Assembly (NCBI GenBank): GCA_035695765.1
Contig: DASRRI010000110.1
Span: 9,465 to 73,464 of the forward strand
Direction of reading: 5' to 3'
Origin: Dongia_A sp035695765
GTDB lineage: Bacteria > Pseudomonadota > Alphaproteobacteria > Dongiales > Dongiaceae
DNA: 64,000 bases
The translations under genes and the position numbers were made by a program. Under the pieces are notes generated by a model that was not told the origin of the DNA, searched no databases, and saw only the letters and a list, made by a program, of their open reading frames with translations. Below, piece after piece: positions 8,393-18,181 of the stretch (position 1 is its first letter; every line of letters begins with the position of its first letter).

Positions 8393-9724
8393 ATGAAACA
8401 GAGTGCGTCCAAGGCCGCCCCCAAGGTCGGCATCGTCAGCCTCGGCTGTCCGAAGGCTTTGGTGGATTCCGAGCGGATCCTGACCAAGCTGCGGTCGGAG
8501 GGCTATGTCGTCTCGGATTCCTACGACGGCGCCGACGTGGTGATCGTGAACACCTGCGGCTTCCTCAACAGCGCCAAGCAGGAATCGCTCGACGCGATCG
8601 GCGAGGCCCTGAAGGAGAACGGCAAGGTCATCGTGACGGGCTGCATGGGCGGCAATGAGCAGGCGATCCGCTCGGTGCATCCGGGCGTGCTGTCGGTGAC
8701 AGGACCGCAGCAATACGAATCCGTTGTCAGCGCGGTGCACAAGGCGGTGCCGCCGAAGCACGATCCGTTCGTCGACCTGGTGCCGCCGCAGGGCCTGCGC
8801 CTGACGCCGCGGCACTACGCCTATCTCAAAATTTCAGAGGGCTGCAACAACCGCTGCACCTTCTGCATCATTCCCAGCCTGCGCGGCGACCTGGTCAGCC
8901 GGCCGGCGCGCGAGGTGCTGGTCGAGGCGGAGAACCTAGCGAAAGCCGGCGTCAAGGAACTGCTGGTGATCTCGCAGGACACCAGCGCCTATGGCGTCGA
9001 TCTGAAGTATGCCGAGAGCAAATGGCGCGGCGAGATGGTCAAGGCACGCATGACGGAGCTGTGCGAAGCGCTGGCGCAGCTCGGCATCTGGGTGCGGCTG
9101 CACTACGTCTATCCCTATCCGCATGTTGACGAGGTCCTGCCGCTGATGGCGGAGGGCAAGATCCTCCCCTATCTCGACATCCCGTTTCAGCATGCCAGCC
9201 CGCGCGTCCTCAAGGCGATGCGCCGACCGGCCAACCAGGAGAAGGTGCTGGGCCGGATCGCCAAGTGGCGCGAGATCTGCCCCGACCTCACCATCCGCTC
9301 CACCTTCATCGTCGGCTTCCCCGGCGAGACTGAGGCCGAGTTCGACGAGATGCTGGACTGGCTGCACGAGGCGGAGCTGGACCGGGTCGGCTGCTTCAAA
9401 TACGAGCCGGTCGATGGCGCCAAGGCGAACGGGATCGCCGAGCACGTGGATGAGGACGAGAAGCAGGACCGCTTCGACCGCTTCATGGAAGCGCAGCGCC
9501 AGATCAGCGAGCGCCGCATGGCGAAGAAGGTCGGGCGCACCGTCCCGGTCCTGATCGACGAGGTTGACGAGGATGGCGCCACGGGCCGCTCTCCCGCCGA
9601 CGCGCCGGAAATCGACGGCAACGTCTATCTCGACGGCGAGGCCAAGCTGAAGGCCGGTGACCTGGTCCAGGCGAAGATCATCCAGGCTGACGAATACGAC
9701 CTCTGGGGTACGATCGTCCGCTGA
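8393..9724 (+). CDS. rimO: ribosomal protein uS12 methylthiotransferase RimO
   Basis: 443 residues. The UPF0004 N-domain carries cluster cysteines C19 (SLGCPKALVDSE), C55 (NTCGF) and C84 (GCMGG). The radical-SAM motif ISEGCNNRCTFCIIP gives C151, C155 and C158. A C-terminal TRAM domain covers about residues 375-443. SLGCPKNxVDSE-type and GCxGG motifs separate RimO from MiaB. It adds a methylthio group to Asp88 of S12. Neighbours offer no operon partner. Confidence 0.96.
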   Translation: MKQSASKAAPKVGIVSLGCPKALVDSERILTKLRSEGYVVSDSYDGADVVIVNTCGFLNSAKQESLDAIGEALKENGKVIVTGCMGGNEQAIRSVHPGVLSVTGPQQYESVVSAVHKAVPPKHDPFVDLVPPQGLRLTPRHYAYLKISEGCNNRCTFCIIPSLRGDLVSRPAREVLVEAENLAKAGVKELLVISQDTSAYGVDLKYAESKWRGEMVKARMTELCEALAQLGIWVRLHYVYPYPHVDEVLPLMAEGKILPYLDIPFQHASPRVLKAMRRPANQEKVLGRIAKWREICPDLTIRSTFIVGFPGETEAEFDEMLDWLHEAELDRVGCFKYEPVDGAKANGIAEHVDEDEKQDRFDRFMEAQRQISERRMAKKVGRTVPVLIDEVDEDGATGRSPADAPEIDGNVYLDGEAKLKAGDLVQAKIIQADEYDLWGTIVR

Positions 9725-9736
9725 CGGAGCGCTCTG

Positions 9737-10573
9737 TCAGCGAGGGGTGAGGTTGGAATAAGCCTTGGCGATCCGTTTCGTTATCGGCCCAATCGCGAAA
9801 TGACCCTCATCGAAACGCCGGACCGGCATAACCTCCAATAGCGAGTTGGTGACGAAGATCTCCGCGGCGGTTTGTAGTTCCGCGCGGGTCATGGCGCCTT
9901 CCCGCACCTCGATACCTTCGCCCTTGCAAAGCGCGAGAACTGCGTGGCGCGTAATGCCAGGCAGCGCCCCCTCCTCGATCGCCGGCGTGGTCAGCGCACC
10001 ATCCATCATCGCAAACACGTTGCTGCGCCCGCCGCAAGCGACGGCGTCCCGATTGTTCAGCATGATCGCTTCATCCGCCCCGGCAGCGGCCGCGTCAGAT
10101 TGGGCGATGACGTTGTCGAGGTAACCGAGGGTCTTGAGCCGGGTTGTGATGGATTTCTCATTGCGCCTCGCCCGCTTCGCCGTGACGGCCACGAAGCCGT
10201 CCACATTCGATGGCGCATGATAGGCAGCCGCCGAGATGATGAGGGTCGGCAGCGGATCGTCCGGCGGCAACAGGCCGCGTTGCCCAGGGCCGCGCGTCAA
10301 TGTGATGCGCAAGGCGGCATCACTTGCCGATAGCTGGTTGGCAGCGAGCGTCTCGCGGACGGCTTCTGCGATGCTCGGCGGATCAAGCGGCAATGGAATG
10401 CCGAGCTCCATGGCGCCGTCCGCCAGGCGCTGCAGATGATCCTCCAGCTTGAAGACGTGTCCGCGATAGGCGCGCAGCGTCTCGAACAGGCCATCCGCCA
10501 GCAGCAATCCGCGATCCGCAGGGTCGATATGGGCCTGCTCACGCGTGACCAGCCGGCCATTGAGCCAGATCAT
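9737..10573 (-). CDS. pabC: 4-amino-4-deoxychorismate lyase (class IV aminotransferase)
   Basis: 278 residues of the PLP fold-type IV family. The Schiff-base lysine is K147 in TRLKTLGYLDNVIA. The phosphate-binding region reads ACGGRSNVF, without the glutamate typical of branched-chain aminotransferases, which fits a lyase better. Its ATG overlaps the pabB stop (ATGA), strongly supporting a joint role in making p-aminobenzoate for folate. A D-amino-acid or branched-chain aminotransferase is the main alternative by sequence alone. Confidence 0.85.
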   Translation of the reverse strand: MIWLNGRLVTREQAHIDPADRGLLLADGLFETLRAYRGHVFKLEDHLQRLADGAMELGIPLPLDPPSIAEAVRETLAANQLSASDAALRITLTRGPGQRGLLPPDDPLPTLIISAAAYHAPSNVDGFVAVTAKRARRNEKSITTRLKTLGYLDNVIAQSDAAAAGADEAIMLNNRDAVACGGRSNVFAMMDGALTTPAIEEGALPGITRHAVLALCKGEGIEVREGAMTRAELQTAAEIFVTNSLLEVMPVRRFDEGHFAIGPITKRIAKAYSNLTPR

Positions 10574-12000
10574 GCCGCCGATCCATGCGCTGACTGGATA
10601 CCGCCCTGCGCCAGCACTTCAATGAGGGCTTTCGCCTTGTCGAGGCTTTCTTCGTATTCAGCCTGCGGGTCGGAATCGGCGACGATGCCGCCGCCGACCT
10701 GGAAGGTCAGGTCCTGCCCTTGGATGCAATAGGTGCGAATGACGATGTTGCTGTCCATCGCGCCATCGGCGCTCAGATAGCCGATCGCCCCGCAATAAGG
10801 CCCGCGCGAGGTCGGCTCCAGTTCCGCGATGATTTCCATGGCGCGGATCTTCGGCGCGCCGGTGACCGAGCCGCCGGGGAAACAGGCGCGCAACAGGTCG
10901 ACCGCGCTTCGCCCCTCTGCCAGCTCGCCCGCGACCACCGAGACGAGATGATGCACCGTGGCGTAGCTCTCCAGCCCGAACAAAGTCGGCGCGCTCACCG
11001 AGCCGATCTTGCAGACGCGGCTGATATCGTTGCGCAAAAGGTCGACAATCATGAGGTTTTCCGCGCGATCCTTGGCACTCGCCAGCAGCTCTGCAGCGAG
11101 CGCCTTATCCTCGGCGGGGCCGCGGCCGCGTGGGCGCGTGCCTTTGATCGGCCGGGTCTCCACCTTGCCGTCCGCGACTTTCAGGAACCGCTCCGGCGAA
11201 GAGGAGAGGATGCCAGTGGGGCCGAAATCGAGATAAGCGCCGAAGGTCGCCGGATTGCGCGTGCGCAAGGCCTGATAGAGCGACAGCCGGTCAAAATCCG
11301 ATGACAGCTTGGCGCGGAAGCGCTGGGTGATGTTGGCCTGGTAGATATCGCCCGCCTCGATGTAGTCGATCGTCCGCCGCACGGCGTTCTTGAACTCGGT
11401 CTGCGAAAGGTCCGGCGTGGCGGAGATCGTCCACGAAGCGGCCGGCGACGTCCGCGGCGCACGAAGCAGCCGCTCACGCGCCCACGCGATGCGCGCCTCC
11501 GCCCGCTCGCGCCGCGAAGCTGGCGAGGTTTCCGGATATCCGCTCGCCAGCAGCCATGCTCGGTTCTCAACATGATCGACGGCCAGCACGAGGTCGTAGA
11601 GCCCGAGAATAAGATCGGGCCAGCCGATATCGGCGCGGGCATGAGCCGGAACCTGCTCCACATGATGGCGCAAGCCATAGCCCAAATAGCCGGCAAGACC
11701 GGTCTGGAACGGCGGCAGGCCGGTGCGCGGCTCGACCCGGTATTGCTCGGACAAGGCGGCGATCGCGTCGAACGGGTTCCTGCCCAACTCCGCCTTGTTG
11801 AGGCGCACGCCGGTCCGATCGGCTTCGAGCCGCGCAAACGGATCGATCCCGAGGAAGGAAAAGCGGCCGAGGCGCTGGTCCTTCAGCGCGCTGTCGAACA
11901 GGGCAGAACCTGGCCGGTCCGCGAAGGCGCGGCACCAGGCCACCGGATCGGCGGGCAATTCATCGAGCGATAGTTCCTGGGTCAGGAGGTCGGTCTCCAT
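10570..12000 (-). CDS. pabB: aminodeoxychorismate synthase component I
   Basis: 476 residues. The chorismate-binding domain fills the C-terminal 270 residues. The PIKGT motif with K286 is diagnostic of PabB, since anthranilate synthase TrpE has PIAGT. Other signatures are DLLRNDISRVC and FPGGSVTGAPKIRAMEII. It aminates chorismate using ammonia from PabA, which is not encoded in this window. It is translationally coupled to pabC downstream. Confidence 0.93.
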   Translation of the reverse strand: METDLLTQELSLDELPADPVAWCRAFADRPGSALFDSALKDQRLGRFSFLGIDPFARLEADRTGVRLNKAELGRNPFDAIAALSEQYRVEPRTGLPPFQTGLAGYLGYGLRHHVEQVPAHARADIGWPDLILGLYDLVLAVDHVENRAWLLASGYPETSPASRRERAEARIAWARERLLRAPRTSPAASWTISATPDLSQTEFKNAVRRTIDYIEAGDIYQANITQRFRAKLSSDFDRLSLYQALRTRNPATFGAYLDFGPTGILSSSPERFLKVADGKVETRPIKGTRPRGRGPAEDKALAAELLASAKDRAENLMIVDLLRNDISRVCKIGSVSAPTLFGLESYATVHHLVSVVAGELAEGRSAVDLLRACFPGGSVTGAPKIRAMEIIAELEPTSRGPYCGAIGYLSADGAMDSNIVIRTYCIQGQDLTFQVGGGIVADSDPQAEYEESLDKAKALIEVLAQGGIQSAHGSAA

Positions 12001-12201
12001 GTGGCGAAGCTAGCATGCGGCCCTGGGCTCGTCATTCCGGGAGCGTCCTGGTGCGCGGCACCGGCGTCGTCGGCAGGCCAGAATACTATCTCTTCTCAAG
12101 AGGTAAGACCCGCCCCCGCCCTGCTCCGGCCTACCGCTCCGGCGCGCATTTGCTGTTGCCAGCCGGGATGTGGGACTGAATGATGAGCCGATTGGCCGAT
12201 T

Positions 12202-15117
12202 GTGGCCGGCAAAGGGCGCAAAAGCGTGGCGACGCAGACAGAAATCGGCAGAAGCAGCTGGCGTGTTCCGGTGAGCGCAAGCCTGTTAGGTGAAGGCGCC
12301 CTGATCGCCGCCGGCTACGTGCTGTGCTTCGCGGTCGGCGTGGCGTTCATCCTCGACACCGGCGTTTCGGTCGTCTGGCCACCGAGCGGTTTTACGCTTG
12401 CTGTCCTGCTGCGCTATGGAACGCGGGGCATCATTCCGATCTGGATCGGAGCTGCCGCCGTCAATCTGTTCTGGGTCGGAACAACGCCGATCACTGCCCT
12501 GCTGCTGCCTGCCCTGACGGTGGCGGAGCCGCTTATCGGAATTGTGCTGTTGCGGCTGGCCAGCTTCGACAGCTCACTGCGGCGATTGCGCGATATTGCG
12601 GCGCTCGTCGTGGTCGGCGCGCCGATCAGCACGCTGCTCGACGCCTTCGCCGGCACCTACGTCCTGAGCGCCCTGGGCGTCACGAACTGGGCCGATTACT
12701 GGCACAACGTCCTGGTCTTCTGGGGCGGCGATGCGGGCGGCGTCCTGACGGTCGCGCCTGCGATTCTCATTCTGACGAATCGCGGCGAGCAAGCCATCGC
12801 GACCGGGAACTGGATCGAAGCAGGTTTGCTCACGCTGCTCGCCTTCGGTGCTTTGCAGCTGCCGGTGATCTGGCCGGATACGACCCACTGGGGCGCTGCC
12901 GCTTTCATCGTGTTCCCGATCGTGGCGTGGATCGCGTTGCGTGCGCCGCGGCGCGTCTCCATCGCGGTCGTGCTGTGCATTTCCGCAGTGGCGCTCGCGA
13001 CCGCCAAACTGGGCGGCGTGGGCTTCGTCGGAGCCAATAGTTCGCTTTCGGAACTGGTCAGCCTGCATAGCTTCATTGCCTGCCTGACGCTGACCTGCCT
13101 GCTGCTGGCGGCGCTCAATCTCGACAAGGCGCAGATCGAGGCGCGGTTGCGCGAGCGGGAGCAGTTCCTCAGCCTTGCCATCCTGGGCAGCAATGACGGC
13201 ATCTGGGACTGGCGGCCGAACGAACACCGCTTGTGGCTTTCGCCGCGCTGGAAGGAGCAGCTGGGCTATGCCGAGAACGAGCTGCCGGATTCACTCTCAA
13301 CCTGGTCGGCGCTGGTCCATCGCGAGGACCGCGACCGGGTGGCCCAGCGCTTCAGCGACTTCCTCGAAGACCGGACAGGCACCTTCGAGATGGTGCAGCG
13401 GTTCCGCCACAAGCTGGGGCACGATGTCCATATCCTGACGCGCGGCATCAAGATGAAGGATGAGGAAGGCCGCGTGACGCGCGTGGTCGGCGTCCATACC
13501 GACGTGACCGAATTGCTGAACGCGCAGGAGGAGCTGCGGCATCAGGCCGCTTCGCTGGCCGCCCTTGCGCGCGACCTGGAGGAACAGCGGCGCACGGCCG
13601 ACGCCGCCAACACCGCCAAGTCGCAATTCCTGGCGACCATGAGCCATGAAATCCGCACGCCGATGAACGGCATCATCGGCATGCTGTCGCTCATGCTGGA
13701 TTCCAGGCTCGATGCCGGCCAGAAACGGTGGGCCCAGACTGCACTGGATTCAGCGGAAACGCTGCTCACCATCATCAATGACATCCTGGACCTGTCGAAG
13801 CTAGACGCCGGCAAGACCGAGACCGACCTGCTGGATTTCGACGTGGGCGGGCTGATCGAAGGCGTGACCGCGCTGCTCAAGGTGCGCGCCAATGCCAAGG
13901 GCATCGCGCTGCGCACCGACATCGCGCCGAACATGCCGAGGTGGCTCAAATCCGATCCCACGCGCCTGCGCCAGATCCTGTTCAACCTGGTCGGCAATGC
14001 CGTCAAGTTCACCCAGCGCGGCGACGTCGTGGTGCGCGCGTCCGCCACCGCGATGCGGGCGGATGGCTGCGAGCTCAGGATCGACGTCAGCGATACTGGC
14101 ATTGGCATCAACCGCGACCAGATGGCGAGCCTGTTCGAACCGTTCCGGCAGGGCGATAGCGGCATGGCGCGGCGGTTCGGCGGCACCGGCCTTGGCCTTG
14201 CTATCGTCAAACGGTTGGTCAAGCTGCTGGGCGGCAGCGTCACGGTCCAGAGCACGATCAATGCCGGCAGCACCTTCACCGTCATCCTGCCGTGCACGAT
14301 CGTCGCGTCGCCGCTTGACCGGCCATTGCCGCGGCCGCGCGATCCGGCATCGGGTAGGCACCGCCAGGCATCGATTCTGATCGCCGAGGACAACGACATC
14401 AATCGCGAGCTCGTCATCCAGATGCTGGCCCGCCTAGGCCATGAATCGACGACAGTCAGCAACGGCCGCGACGCGCTGGCGGCCGCGCAGAAGGGCGTGT
14501 TCGACCTGATCCTGATGGACATCCAGATGCCGGAAATGGACGGCCTCAGCGCGGCTGCCGCCATCCGGGCCCTGCCCGGCATGCATGGCGGGACGCCTAT
14601 CATCGCCGTCACGGCGAACGCAATGGTCGGGGACCGGGAGCGATATCTAGCCGCCGGGTTCGACGACTACCTCGCCAAGCCGCTGCATCTTGACCAGCTG
14701 CAGGAGGTCGTCGCGCGCTGGACCGACGGGCCATCCTGGCAGACGAATGATCGCCCGGCGCACGCGATCCCGCTCGATCGCCACCGCGTGGCCGAGCTCA
14801 AGGCGAAAATGCCGGAGGCAAACTTCGCGGCCCTTGCCAGGCGCCTGCCGAAGGAGATCGAGGCGCAGGTCGACCGGGCCGAACATGCGATCCGCGGGAA
14901 CGACATCGACGGCATGCGGGCCGCCTTTCGCGCCGTGCACGACGCCGCGGCTGGCTTCGGCTTGCGCGAGCTGGCCGCTTTGTCCGCAGAGCTTGCGGAC
15001 AATACGTCCGGCCTCGACCGCGCCGTCGAGCATGGCGCCGTCATCCAGGCCGCCATCGCGCGGGCGAAGTCAGCGATCGATGCATTCCTGGCGGCTTCGC
15101 GAGACGCGAAAAAATGA
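12202..15117 (+). CDS. MASE1-type hybrid sensor histidine kinase with receiver and Hpt domains
   Basis: 971 residues from GTG 12202; no strong ribosome site is visible. Order: MASE1 membrane sensor (about 8 helices, residues 25-305), PAS/PAC (315-440), coiled coil, HisKA with MSHEIRTPMNG (His482), intact HATPase (N-box FNLVGNAVKF, DTGIGI, GGTGLGLAI), receiver (Asp773 in LMDIQMPEMDG) and a C-terminal Hpt domain (probable His913 in VHDAAAGFGL). It is thus a complete internal phosphorelay. Its stop overlaps the next gene by 4 bases, and a LuxR-type response regulator lies in convergent orientation. Signal unknown. Confidence 0.93.
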   Translation: MAGKGRKSVATQTEIGRSSWRVPVSASLLGEGALIAAGYVLCFAVGVAFILDTGVSVVWPPSGFTLAVLLRYGTRGIIPIWIGAAAVNLFWVGTTPITALLLPALTVAEPLIGIVLLRLASFDSSLRRLRDIAALVVVGAPISTLLDAFAGTYVLSALGVTNWADYWHNVLVFWGGDAGGVLTVAPAILILTNRGEQAIATGNWIEAGLLTLLAFGALQLPVIWPDTTHWGAAAFIVFPIVAWIALRAPRRVSIAVVLCISAVALATAKLGGVGFVGANSSLSELVSLHSFIACLTLTCLLLAALNLDKAQIEARLREREQFLSLAILGSNDGIWDWRPNEHRLWLSPRWKEQLGYAENELPDSLSTWSALVHREDRDRVAQRFSDFLEDRTGTFEMVQRFRHKLGHDVHILTRGIKMKDEEGRVTRVVGVHTDVTELLNAQEELRHQAASLAALARDLEEQRRTADAANTAKSQFLATMSHEIRTPMNGIIGMLSLMLDSRLDAGQKRWAQTALDSAETLLTIINDILDLSKLDAGKTETDLLDFDVGGLIEGVTALLKVRANAKGIALRTDIAPNMPRWLKSDPTRLRQILFNLVGNAVKFTQRGDVVVRASATAMRADGCELRIDVSDTGIGINRDQMASLFEPFRQGDSGMARRFGGTGLGLAIVKRLVKLLGGSVTVQSTINAGSTFTVILPCTIVASPLDRPLPRPRDPASGRHRQASILIAEDNDINRELVIQMLARLGHESTTVSNGRDALAAAQKGVFDLILMDIQMPEMDGLSAAAAIRALPGMHGGTPIIAVTANAMVGDRERYLAAGFDDYLAKPLHLDQLQEVVARWTDGPSWQTNDRPAHAIPLDRHRVAELKAKMPEANFAALARRLPKEIEAQVDRAEHAIRGNDIDGMRAAFRAVHDAAAGFGLRELAALSAELADNTSGLDRAVEHGAVIQAAIARAKSAIDAFLAASRDAKK

Positions 15118-16595
15118 CCAGCACGGGTACGGCAGGGCTGGCGATCCGCATCGGAGCCATTGTCGCACTGATTGCGCTTGGGCTTGCGATTGCGCTGATC
15201 GGCTGGCAGGAGCGCCTCGCCAGCGAGACGCTTAGCTCCGGCGCGGATCCTTCGATCCTTGTTGCGATCAGCAGTCATCTCCGCATTGCCATCCTGCTGA
15301 TGCTAGTCAGCGCGGCCGCATTGGTGCTGGTCGCCATCTTGCTGGCGCGCGCTGTGCCCACGGCAGGCGAGCGGGCCGCGAGTGCCGAGCAAGCCGCTGA
15401 TGACCACCCGATCGATGACGGCGCAGCAGATCTGACGCCTACCTCCGGCTTGCCGGTGCCGCTGGCACGGATCGGGCACCTGATGTCAGTGGGCAGCCTG
15501 ATCCGCGGCTTCTGCCATGAACTGAACAACGAGCTGGGGCCGGTCCAGGGCTATGCCGAACTGCTGTGCGGCGATCCGCGGTTGAGCGAGCTGCATCGCC
15601 GCCAGGTCGCGCGCATCCGGGATGCGACCGAGAGTGCCCTAGCCGACATCCGGAGCTTTGGCGCCGCACTGGGCTGGTCAAGCGATCCCAGCCACATCAC
15701 GCGCCTCGGCGACATGGCAACGGACGCCGCACGATCTGCGCAGGCGGCCATCACCACCAGGATCGAGCTGGATGTTCCGACCGGCGCCGATGTGGAAGTG
15801 ACAGCAACTGAATCGGAAGTCGGCCAGGCAATTCTGCATCTGTGCGCGGCGGCGGTCCCGCTGCTCGACCGGCAGGATGCCCGTATCCGGATCAAGGTCG
15901 ATTCCGTGGTCGGCGCCACGTCGGCGGCGGCCGAGGATGTTGCAGTGAGCGGCCACCGGCTCGAAATCTGGTCCGACCCGGTCGACCCACAGCGCACCAA
16001 GGTGCAGTTTGGCGCGCTGCGTGCGAGTTGGCGCTATGGGCGGGTGCGGATCGAGTTCGAAGGGCACGGCTGGACGCGCGAGCTGGTGGGAAAGATGTTC
16101 GATCTCGCCCATTCGGACGAGGCTGCTGCGGAGATCGCAGCGATGGCCCTGCTCGGCACGCTGATGATCGAGACCGGCGGCGCGATCATGGTCGATACCT
16201 GCCCCAACAAACAGACGACGGCGATCTTGCTGTGGCCAACACGCATCGCGCCGGAGGTCGGCGCGCCACTGGAGCTCGACGCGCACGAGGATGAGCTCGA
16301 TGCCCTGATCATCCATGCTTCCGAAGTGACGGCGGAGCAGCTCTCCCGCCGCCTCAGCAGCCTGGGACTGCGCGTCGCCTCCACGACCAGCACCGATGCT
16401 GCGCTGGAGCTGGTCGCGGAGATGGGCGCAAAATGCCATGCCATCGTGCTGGCGCAGCCCAGCGATGGTGACTTCGCCGCGAAGCTGCGGTCCGGGACGG
16501 CCAAACCACGCGTCTTTCGGTTTGAGGGCGTGCCGGAGGCGGCGGAGCTGGAACGGCTGGCTGCGGAATTGCGGCGGCCCGAGCCCGTTACGTGA
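15114..16595 (+). CDS. membrane kinase-like protein with degenerate ATPase and pseudo-receiver
   Basis: 493 residues, translationally coupled (ATGA) to the hybrid kinase. Two membrane helices (about 7-28 and 55-78) precede a HisKA-like dimerisation domain with FCHELNNELGPVQGYAELL (His135). The following ATPase-like region lacks the usual boxes: the N-box position reads ILHLCAAAVPLL without Asn, the DxGxG position reads FEGHG, and no GTGLGL box exists. The last 110 residues look like a receiver fold without its phospho-acceptor Asp. I infer a catalytically dead accessory, such as a phosphotransfer or scaffold partner of the neighbouring kinase. Confidence 0.75.
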   Translation: MTSTGTAGLAIRIGAIVALIALGLAIALIGWQERLASETLSSGADPSILVAISSHLRIAILLMLVSAAALVLVAILLARAVPTAGERAASAEQAADDHPIDDGAADLTPTSGLPVPLARIGHLMSVGSLIRGFCHELNNELGPVQGYAELLCGDPRLSELHRRQVARIRDATESALADIRSFGAALGWSSDPSHITRLGDMATDAARSAQAAITTRIELDVPTGADVEVTATESEVGQAILHLCAAAVPLLDRQDARIRIKVDSVVGATSAAAEDVAVSGHRLEIWSDPVDPQRTKVQFGALRASWRYGRVRIEFEGHGWTRELVGKMFDLAHSDEAAAEIAAMALLGTLMIETGGAIMVDTCPNKQTTAILLWPTRIAPEVGAPLELDAHEDELDALIIHASEVTAEQLSRRLSSLGLRVASTTSTDAALELVAEMGAKCHAIVLAQPSDGDFAAKLRSGTAKPRVFRFEGVPEAAELERLAAELRRPEPVT

Positions 16596-17214
16596 ATTGG
16601 CCGAGCTGTGCCAGGCGCACAGCGATCTGGGTGCGGTTCTTGGTCTCGAGCTTGCGGCAGAGATTGCGCACGTGCAGCTTGACCGTCACTTCCTGCAAGT
16701 CGAGTGCGCGCGCGATCTCCTTGTTCGAGGCCCCCTTGACCAGCATCGCTGCTACTTCCAGCTCGCGCGGCGTCAGGACTTCGGCGCCAATGATCTTCAA
16801 TCCTTCGATCGCGCCGGACGGCCGCATCAGGTCCATCGGTGCATAGACCTCACCGGCCGCTATCAGCTCCAACGCGGACATCAGCTTGGCGCCGGAAAGC
16901 GTCTTGGGGATGAAGCCCTTGGCGCCCGCGGTGAGCGCCGATGTCGCTACCGATTTGGTGACCATGCCGGTAATGATGGCGACGGCGGAATTCGGGCAAT
17001 GCGCGACCATGCGCTTCAGCCCGTCGAGGCCCTGCATGCCCGGCATATTGAGGTCGAGCAGGGTCACGTCATAGCAGCCGTTGGCGAGGACCAGCGCGAA
17101 GGCTTCGTCGAAGCTGCGCGCCGTCACCACTTCGGCTTCCGGAGCATGCCGCTCGATCACCGCCTTGAAACCGTCACAGACCAACTCGTGATCATCAGCC
17201 AAAAGAATTCGCAC
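16588..17214 (-). CDS. NarL/LuxR-family response regulator
   Basis: 208 residues. The receiver carries acidic D7-D8, phospho-acceptor D54 (TLLDLNMPGMQG), the ITG threonine and the conserved lysine in FIPKTL. The C-terminal LuxR helix-turn-helix is LTPRELEVAAMLVKGASNKEIARALDLQEVTVKLHVRNLCRKL. It is a DNA-binding output protein. It converges on the degenerate kinase gene with an 8-base overlap of 3' ends. The likely phosphodonor is the hybrid kinase at 12202, by proximity only. Confidence 0.93.
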   Translation of the reverse strand: MRILLADDHELVCDGFKAVIERHAPEAEVVTARSFDEAFALVLANGCYDVTLLDLNMPGMQGLDGLKRMVAHCPNSAVAIITGMVTKSVATSALTAGAKGFIPKTLSGAKLMSALELIAAGEVYAPMDLMRPSGAIEGLKIIGAEVLTPRELEVAAMLVKGASNKEIARALDLQEVTVKLHVRNLCRKLETKNRTQIAVRLAQLGQFT

Positions 17215-17305
17215 GCCTGTTCTCGATAAATGTGAAGCGAGGCAATTGTGACATTACGACCGGAGAGTGCTTAACGAAAGCTGAATGCTTGGTACCAGCG
17301 CTCAA

Positions 17306-18181
17306 TCATAGCGCGCGCAATGGCAGATCTGGCCCGCGGACCAGCCAATTGTCGAGAGGATAGCAGCATTCCCCGTCGATCACGTGCAGCGTATAGGCAT
17401 GGCGGGATCTGTCGGAAGTATTAGGCCCGCTATAGTGCGGCAGCAAGCCATGGAGGACGATCAGCGTGCCCTTGGCCGTCTCCAGCCCGACTCGCGGGCC
17501 GTCCGGCCACGGCGTTTCATCGAGCACCTCAGTCACCAGCTTGCCGTCCCTGCGCAGGAAGCGCGACTTCAGCGGCAGGCGATGGGCGCCGGGCAGGCAC
17601 CACATGGCGCCATTCTCCATGGTCGCATCCTCGAGCGCAAACCAGAACCCGATGCAGCTCAGGGGCTCGGTATAGAGATAGGTGGAATCGACGTGCCAGA
17701 CCACCTCGCCGCCGATATGCGGCTGTTTGAAGATATACATCGATTGAACTAGCTGCGGGGCACGAAAGCCGAGGCCCTTCGCCAGCGCATGCAGCTTCTC
17801 GGTGCGCGAGAAGGCATCGAAAGCCGAGTCGAGATCGTGCATGGCATGGCCGATCTTGTTGATCGACAGCGCCTTGGGCTGCTTCAATTCGCCGCGCCCG
17901 TCGAACGCGCCCTCTTCGAAGAAGAAGCGGATCTTGTCGCCGGAGCTCTCGAAATACTCGGCCGCTGCATGCGAGCGGCTGGTGGTGGAAAAGACCGTGC
18001 GATGCTCCGCTGGATCGAAGGTTTCGATCAATTCCAGTGCTCGCGCCCGCAGCCGGTCGCACTCCGCCGGCGGCACGAAGTTCTCCAGGAACAGATAGCC
18101 GTCAGCCTCGAACGCCGCTTGCATTTCGGGCGACAGGCGGCCGTCTTCGCTGCGGAAGCGTCGAGGTGCAAGGTCAGTCAT
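17306..18181 (-). CDS. PHYHD1-like Fe(II)/2-oxoglutarate dioxygenase
   Basis: 291 residues of the PhyH superfamily. The iron facial triad is H163, D165 (VVWHVDSTY) and H249 (LLPHYSGPN); R260 (SDRSRHAYTLHV) should bind 2-oxoglutarate. Segments SGDKIRFFFEEG, SINKIGHAMH, QSMYIFKQPHIGGEV and LYTEPL closely resemble human PHYHD1, a soluble dioxygenase, rather than true phytanoyl-CoA hydroxylase. Its ATG overlaps the deoB stop by 4 bases, making it the last gene of the nucleoside import and salvage operon. I infer a nucleoside- or ribose-related substrate; this is not established. Confidence 0.9.
   Translation of the reverse strand: MTDLAPRRFRSEDGRLSPEMQAAFEADGYLFLENFVPPAECDRLRARALELIETFDPAEHRTVFSTTSRSHAAAEYFESSGDKIRFFFEEGAFDGRGELKQPKALSINKIGHAMHDLDSAFDAFSRTEKLHALAKGLGFRAPQLVQSMYIFKQPHIGGEVVWHVDSTYLYTEPLSCIGFWFALEDATMENGAMWCLPGAHRLPLKSRFLRRDGKLVTEVLDETPWPDGPRVGLETAKGTLIVLHGLLPHYSGPNTSDRSRHAYTLHVIDGECCYPLDNWLVRGPDLPLRAL

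Noticed and set aside
12001..12201. Possible small gene or RNA between pabB and the hybrid kinase
   Set aside because: Only a short CTCTT-CTC-AAGAG hairpin and an in-frame-less ATG are visible; nothing supports a gene, and promoters for the two divergent genes are the simplest content.
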